Below are positions 59,431-64,000 of a stretch of 64,000 bases of DNA, piece by piece. A program made the position numbers and the translations under genes. The number at the start of each line of letters is the position of its first letter. The first letter of the stretch is position 1. This stretch comes from Betaproteobacteria bacterium. GTDB lineage: Bacteria > Pseudomonadota > Gammaproteobacteria > Burkholderiales > JAHFQX01. A model generated the notes under the pieces. That model worked only from the letters and a program-made list of their open reading frames with translations, was not told the origin of the DNA and ran no database searches. The DNA lies in the NCBI GenBank assembly GCA_023259135.1, contig JAHFQX010000010.1:1-64000 (forward strand), in the 5' to 3' direction.

Positions 59431-59455
59431 GTCGTGGCCTACGCGGAGCGGCCCG

Positions 59456-60265
59456 TCACAGGTATTGGCCCAGGCCCCGGGCGGCTCGGATCTCGTCGGA
59501 ATGCAGGATGGCTTCCAAGTTGCGGCGGTTTTCCGCCAGCCCGCTCCGATCCTGTTCCGGGTGCCACAGATGAAACACCGGGGCGGCGAAGCGGGCGCTT
59601 TTGCGCCCCACCCCCGCCCGAATCAGCCGCACCACCAGGTCCGAATCCTCCAGGCCCCATCCGGAATAGCGCTCGTCCAGGCCGTTGACCCGCGCCAGGT
59701 CGCTTTGCCATGCCGACAGGTTGCAGGTTTTCACCCCTTCCCAGCGGCGCGGCATCCTTTTGCGAAATCCGCCGTCGGGCAAGCGCAGCAAGGGCAGCAG
59801 CCGGTTCACCCGTCCCGCCAGCCGGGCCGCCAGCCAGCGCCCCGCGCCCCAGCGGTGCAGCGGCAGCCTTTCCCGCAGCGCCTGCTCGGTAAATAGCCGG
59901 GACAGCAGCACCCGGTTGCCGGAAAGGAACCACCCCGGTTCCGCCAGCCGCCGGTGGGCGGCGACGAAATCGGCGGCGGGCACGCAGTCGCCGTCCAGCA
60001 TCACCACATATTCGCCCCGGCATGCCGCCAGGGCCCGATTGCGGGCGGCGGCGGCACGGAATCCCCGATCCTCCTGCCACACATGGCGCAGCGCGAAACG
60101 CGCCACGGCCTGATATTCGGCGATCCGTCGGGCGGTATCCGCGGTGGAGCCGTCATCGGCCACCACCACTTCGAAATCCTGATCGGTTTGGGCGAGCAGT
60201 CCTTCCAGCACCGCCGCCAGGGCATCGGGCCGGTTGTAGGTGATGACGATGACGGAAATAAGCAT
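59456..60265 (-). CDS. GT2-family glycosyltransferase
   Basis: 269 residues: MLISVIVITYNRPDALAAVL, VVVADDGSTADTARRI, the metal-binding VMLDGDCVPAADF and GLEDSDLVVRLIRAG, with a C-terminal extension of the galactosyltransferase type. It probably adds a sugar to LPS core or O-antigen. The ATG overlaps the previous stop as TGATG. The track shows it only within a longer unrelated frame. Confidence 0.87.
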   Translation of the reverse strand: MLISVIVITYNRPDALAAVLEGLLAQTDQDFEVVVADDGSTADTARRIAEYQAVARFALRHVWQEDRGFRAAAARNRALAACRGEYVVMLDGDCVPAADFVAAHRRLAEPGWFLSGNRVLLSRLFTEQALRERLPLHRWGAGRWLAARLAGRVNRLLPLLRLPDGGFRKRMPRRWEGVKTCNLSAWQSDLARVNGLDERYSGWGLEDSDLVVRLIRAGVGRKSARFAAPVFHLWHPEQDRSGLAENRRNLEAILHSDEIRAARGLGQYL

Positions 60266-61020
60266 CACCGGTGTTGATCCCGTTGCAGCAACAGCAGTTT
60301 GAGATAACGGTAATAGGCGCCCTCGGCGTTGGACACCGCCAGCATGAAGCCCTCCTTGCCGTCCAGAAAACCGGCCCGCAATGCATAGGTGCGGAAGAAG
60401 GTCCACAGGCCGTGGCCCACCGCCGTTCCCAAGCCGCTCTTGCGTCCTCGGGCGCGCAGCATGCGGGCCCCGTCGCTGGAGTAGCGATTCATCTTGGCGA
60501 TGGCCTGCTCCAGGTCGCGAATGGCCTCGTGGCGCAGCGGCGTCCGCAAACGGCCCAGCGGGCCGTCCACCACCAGCCGTTCGTGGACCGCGTCGTCGGA
60601 AAAGCGCGCCGCGCCGCGCCGGAACAAACGCGTCACGTAGTCCGGCCACCAGCCGGAATGGCGCATCACCCGGCCGCAGTAGCTGGATTGCCGGGGCATG
60701 CGGAAGGCGGCGTGAGCGCCGGGATCGGCCAGCGCGGCGCGGATCTCGGCGGCCAGCTCCGGGCTCACCCATTCGTCGGCGTCCAAGGACAGAATCCAAT
60801 CGCCGCCGGCCCATTCCACCGCCCGGTTCTTCTGCGGCCCGAAACCGGGCCAGTCCCGGCTCGGCTCTACCCGAGCCCCCAGCGAGCGGGCGATGTCGGG
60901 AGTGCCGTCGTCGCTGCCCGAATCCAGCACCACCAACTCGTCGGCCCAGGCCACCGACTCCAGGCAGCGACGGATCACCGCCGCCTCATTTTGGGTAATG
61001 ACGACCACCGAAAGCTTCAC
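60265..61020 (-). CDS. WaaE/KdtX-like LPS core glycosyltransferase
   Basis: 251 residues from GTG 61020: VKLSVVVITQNEAAVIRRCLESV, LVVLDSGSDDGT, DWILSLDADEWVSPEL and MPRQSSYCGRVMRHSGWWPDY are the wording of the beta-1,4-glucosyltransferase WaaE/KdtX group acting on the inner core. The GTG overlaps the ligase stop (GTGA). The track start at 61203 reads back into the ligase gene. Confidence 0.88.
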   Translation of the reverse strand: MKLSVVVITQNEAAVIRRCLESVAWADELVVLDSGSDDGTPDIARSLGARVEPSRDWPGFGPQKNRAVEWAGGDWILSLDADEWVSPELAAEIRAALADPGAHAAFRMPRQSSYCGRVMRHSGWWPDYVTRLFRRGAARFSDDAVHERLVVDGPLGRLRTPLRHEAIRDLEQAIAKMNRYSSDGARMLRARGRKSGLGTAVGHGLWTFFRTYALRAGFLDGKEGFMLAVSNAEGAYYRYLKLLLLQRDQHR

Positions 61021-62228
61021 GACATCCGCTCCCGGCCCGGCGGCAGCCCGGCGAACAACAACCCGCCCAGCCAGGCGTAAAGCAGCCCTTCGGTATGGTC
61101 CAGCAAGAAGGAATTGAACAAGGAGCCCACCCCCATGGCCAGCACCAGCCCCCGGGCCAGGGCCTGATGGCCGGGGTCCGGCAAGCGGGCGGCCCAGCGC
61201 CATTGCAATCCCAGCAGCAGCAAATACAGCGCCGCCGCAGGAATGCCGCCTTGCACCGCCAGCAGCAGATAATCGTTGTGGGGATTGTCGGTGGCCACCG
61301 CGTCGGCTCCGGCGCGCTCCCGATAGACCTTGGGGAAACTGCCGGTGCCGAAGCCCATGAGGGGCCGCTCCGCCACCGCCGCGATGCTAACGCGATAAAA
61401 CTCCAGGCGCTGGCCGATAGAGGAGGACTCGGGAATGGCGCCGCCGGCTCGCCAAGCGCGGAATTCCGCCGCGGCCCGGTCGAGCCGTTGCTGAAAAGTG
61501 GCGGAGTTCCAGTAGGCGCCGCTTCCCAGCAATACCGTCAGCAGCACGGCCGCTGCCGCCCCCCGCCGGCCCCCCGCCGCGGCGCAAAAATAAATCAGCA
61601 ATACCGCCGCCACGGCATAGCCGGTACGGCCTTGCACCCACCACAGCACATCGACGACAAACAACGCCGCCAAGGCCGTGAGCAGCCAACGCCGGCGCCC
61701 CGGCCCGGCATGCAAGGCCGCCACCCCGCAACCGAAAGCGCCCAGGGCCATCAGCCAGCCGTGGGTGACGGAGAGCTTGAAGGCCACCGGGTTGTCGAAG
61801 GTGGCGGGAACAAGAGCATTCTCGGGAATCCCGCCCAGCGCCGCCGCCACCGAAACCGCCAGGCTGACCGCCAGCGCCGCCGCCAAGGCCGCCAATCCCC
61901 GCCGCCGCTCCCGGATCGCGGCGAACGGCAGCGCCAACAGCGGCAGCAGCAAGAGATCGGCGTATTTGCCCAGGGTGTGCCCGCTGGCTCCGCGGTCCGC
62001 GCTCCACGCCAGGCCCAAGGCCAGATAGCCCAGCAACAGCAGCGCCGCCCCCGCCACCGGGTTGCGGCGCAGCCGGGCCCATTGCTCGCGGAACCCGCCC
62101 GCCGCCAGCCAGCAAAGCGCCAGCAAGGCGATCAGCACATTGTCCAAGGCCACCGACACGGGAATCGACGCCCCCAAGGCGATGCCGCAACCCTGCGAGC
62201 AGCGCAGCGCGACGGAGCGCGGCTTCAC
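61017..62228 (-). CDS. O-antigen ligase/polymerase-like membrane protein (Wzy/WaaL family)
   Basis: 403 residues from GTG 62228, with about 10-12 hydrophobic segments and the large periplasmic loop that marks the family (RAGGAIPESSSIGQRLEFYR, GFGTGSFPKVYRE, NPHNDYLLLAVQGG). The NPHNDYL motif is the usual Wzy_C signature. It either joins O-antigen to lipid A-core or polymerises it. Linked to both neighbours by GTGA overlaps. The 955-aa track ORF is this frame extended far upstream. Confidence 0.88.
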   Translation of the reverse strand: MKPRSVALRCSQGCGIALGASIPVSVALDNVLIALLALCWLAAGGFREQWARLRRNPVAGAALLLLGYLALGLAWSADRGASGHTLGKYADLLLLPLLALPFAAIRERRRGLAALAAALAVSLAVSVAAALGGIPENALVPATFDNPVAFKLSVTHGWLMALGAFGCGVAALHAGPGRRRWLLTALAALFVVDVLWWVQGRTGYAVAAVLLIYFCAAAGGRRGAAAAVLLTVLLGSGAYWNSATFQQRLDRAAAEFRAWRAGGAIPESSSIGQRLEFYRVSIAAVAERPLMGFGTGSFPKVYRERAGADAVATDNPHNDYLLLAVQGGIPAAALYLLLLGLQWRWAARLPDPGHQALARGLVLAMGVGSLFNSFLLDHTEGLLYAWLGGLLFAGLPPGRERMS

Positions 62229-64000
62229 GATGCGGCCCGCCGGGGCGCCGGCACCCCGCCGTTTTCCGGAGCATATTCCGGAACGAAGCGCCGCAACCGT
62301 GCCTTGACCTCGGCCTCCTCCAGAACCTCGGCGCTTTCCAGCCACGCCGTCACCGATTCCAGCCATTCGATTTGCGGAGCGGGAGCGCCGGCGATGCGCA
62401 ATTTCGGATGGGGCGTGGGCAAGGTGGTCTCGCCGTCGGTCAGCAATTCCTCGTAGAGTTTCTCGCCCGGGCGCAGCCCGGTGAAGACGATGGGCACTTG
62501 CTGCTCGTCGTAACCCGACAGGCGGATCAAATCCCGGGCCAGATCGACGATCTTCACCGGTTGGCCCATGTCCATCACGAACACCTGCCCCGCCTGGCCC
62601 ATCCAGCCGGCCTGCAACACCAACTGCGCGGCTTCGGGAATCGACATGAAATAGCGGATGATTTCCGGGTGGGTCACCGTTACCGGGCCGCCTCGGGCAA
62701 TCTGCTCGCGGAATTTGGGAATGACGCTGCCGGCGCTGCCCAGCACGTTGCCGAAGCGCACCATCACGAAACGGGTGGCGCATTGCGGCTGCATCGCCTG
62801 CAACAGCATCTCCGCCAGCCGCTTGGAAGCCCCCATGACGTTGGTGGGATTCACCGCCTTGTCGGTGGACACCAAGACCAGCTTCTCCACCCCCGCGGCG
62901 GCCGCCGCCCGCGCCACCACATGGCTGCCGTAGGCGTTGTTGCGCACCGCTTCCCAGGCGTTGTCCCGCTCCATCAAGGGCACATGCTTGTAGGCGGCGG
63001 CATGGAACACCACCGACGGCCGGTAGCGTTCCAGGACTTCCCCCATCCGGGGAGCATTCTTCACATCGGCCACCACGCAGGCCATGGCCAAATCCGGCAG
63101 GTCCCGGCCGAACTCCTGTTCGATGCCGTACAAGGCGTATTCGCTTTGTTCCAGCAGCACCAGCCGCCCCGGCTCGAAGCGGGCCAACTGGCGGCACAGC
63201 TCGGCGCCGATGGAGCCTCCCGCGCCGGTCACCAGCACCACCCGGCCCTTCAGCCACTTCCGCAGGCCGCCGCTGTCCAGCACTACCGGGTCGCGGCCCA
63301 ACAGGTCGTCCAATTCCACTTGCCGCAATTGGGAGACGGTCACCTTGCCGCTCACCAGATCGTCGTAGGACGGCACCGTCATGGCCTTCACGCCGGCCGC
63401 TTCGCACTGTTCCACGGCACGGCGCCGCTGCTGATGAGTGGCGCCCGGCATGGCGACGATGGCATGGGCCACCTCCAGCTTCTTGGCCCAGCGCGGCAGA
63501 TCGTCGATACCCCCCAGCACCGGCACCCCTTGAATCTCCCGCCCCCGGCGGCCCGGCTGGTCGTCCAGCAGGCCCACCACCCGCCACTCGCGGCTGCGGC
63601 GCAATTCCCGGATCAGCGCTTCGGCTTCGTCCCCGGCCCCCAGCACCAGCACCGGGAAAATCTGCGGCCCCACCAGGCCGTGCAGCCGCTTCTCCTTCCA
63701 GGCCCGGTAGGCCAGCCGGCTGCCGCCCATGACCAGGCACAGAAAGATGGGGTCCAGGATCAACACCGAGCGCGGCACCCACTCCATGCGCCCCACCATG
63801 AACAGCACCGCCGGCACGGCGAGCGCCGCCACCGCCACCGCCGTCACGATGCGCCGCACGTCCGGCAAGCTGGCATAGCGCCAAATGCCTCGGTACAGTC
63901 CCATGCCAAAAAAAACCACAGCCTGCACCGGCACCACCCAGGCCAGGGCCCGCAGCATGCCGGCGGCGTAATCGGCAGGAATGTCCAAGTTGAAGCGCAG
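62225..64000 (-). CDS. WbpM/CapD-type nucleotide-sugar dehydratase, N terminus cut by window end
   Basis: About 591 residues are visible and the frame stays open at the window edge (LRFNLDIP), so the first membrane helices lie outside. Membrane segments (about 10-90) precede a first Rossmann domain (VLVLGAGDEAEALIREL) and the catalytic SDR domain (VTGAGGSIGAELCRQL, STDKAVNPTNVMGASKRLAE). As in WbpM and PglF, Met replaces the usual SDR catalytic Tyr before ASK. It converts UDP-GlcNAc to a 4-keto-6-deoxy sugar for surface polysaccharide. The track's M at 63988 is an internal TTG. Confidence 0.9.
   Translation of the reverse strand: MRFNLDIPADYAAGMLRALAWVVPVQAVVFFGMGLYRGIWRYASLPDVRRIVTAVAVAALAVPAVLFMVGRMEWVPRSVLILDPIFLCLVMGGSRLAYRAWKEKRLHGLVGPQIFPVLVLGAGDEAEALIRELRRSREWRVVGLLDDQPGRRGREIQGVPVLGGIDDLPRWAKKLEVAHAIVAMPGATHQQRRRAVEQCEAAGVKAMTVPSYDDLVSGKVTVSQLRQVELDDLLGRDPVVLDSGGLRKWLKGRVVLVTGAGGSIGAELCRQLARFEPGRLVLLEQSEYALYGIEQEFGRDLPDLAMACVVADVKNAPRMGEVLERYRPSVVFHAAAYKHVPLMERDNAWEAVRNNAYGSHVVARAAAAAGVEKLVLVSTDKAVNPTNVMGASKRLAEMLLQAMQPQCATRFVMVRFGNVLGSAGSVIPKFREQIARGGPVTVTHPEIIRYFMSIPEAAQLVLQAGWMGQAGQVFVMDMGQPVKIVDLARDLIRLSGYDEQQVPIVFTGLRPGEKLYEELLTDGETTLPTPHPKLRIAGAPAPQIEWLESVTAWLESAEVLEEAEVKARLRRFVPEYAPENGGVPAPRRAAS

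Overview
This 64 kb window reads as a piece of chromosome from a high-GC Gram-negative bacterium, most likely a betaproteobacterium. The basis is gene order: pepP-ubiH-dusB-fis-purH, purD-hemF, argB-HAD-slmA, dapC-dapD-pilU-arsC-like-dapE and lptD-surA-pdxA-rsmA are arrangements I associate with that class. Outer-membrane genes (lptD, lolA, surA, waaE-like) confirm a diderm cell. No rRNA or tRNA gene was seen.

Layout. (1) 1-5564: the trailing end of a CRISPR array (12 full 36-bp repeats, one cut by the window edge, a broken last repeat, 13 spacers), abutting the decapitated 3' end of a relE toxin gene. A tight operon follows: cas2-cas1-cas2-csx16-card1/can2-CARF(NE0113 family). It holds adaptation genes plus the cyclic-oligoadenylate signalling arm of a type III system. 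Cas10 and the Cmr/Csm genes are not visible and should lie to the left. (2) 5554-14766: an EamA permease, the dapC-dapD-pilU-arsC-like-dapE cluster (lysine/peptidoglycan precursor genes with a pilus retraction ATPase), then a coupled trio of CPA2 antiporter, YbdK-type gamma-glutamyl ligase and class I amidotransferase-like hydrolase. (3) 14866-26235, mostly minus strand: ftsK-lolA, mltB, a MaoC/SDR acyl-CoA pair, and lptD-surA-pdxA-rsmA. (4) 26373-35684, plus strand: amgK-murU, pepP-ubiH, dusB-fis, purH-purD-hemF. (5) 35685-37740: a break in the expected purD-hemF-nadD order, with an attC-like palindrome, a good sigma-70-type promoter, and a PA2779/PA2778-like pair (small membrane protein plus C39-like peptidase-TPR lipoprotein). 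(6) 37739-39992, minus strand: argB-HAD-slmA, with a possible 29-aa membrane peptide at the slmA 3' end. (7) 40048-54293, minus strand: a rearranged MSHA-type type IV pilus cluster (M-L-N-E-G-I-J-K and two pilin-like proteins), preceded by a sigma-54 response regulator and an orphan ABC ATPase. (8) 55172-59365, plus strand: a PaaK-like ligase, hslV-hslU, and a crotonase. (9) 59456-64000, minus strand: surface polysaccharide genes (WbpM/CapD-type dehydratase cut by the window end, O-antigen ligase-like, WaaE-like and GT2 transferases) joined by overlapping stop/start codons.

The most interesting parts are the type III signalling operon with two different Cas2 proteins and a relE relic at the array end, the antiporter/gamma-glutamyl trio, and the MSHA-like cluster with its paired pilin-like modules. 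Names rest on motifs recognised by eye. No database search was run.
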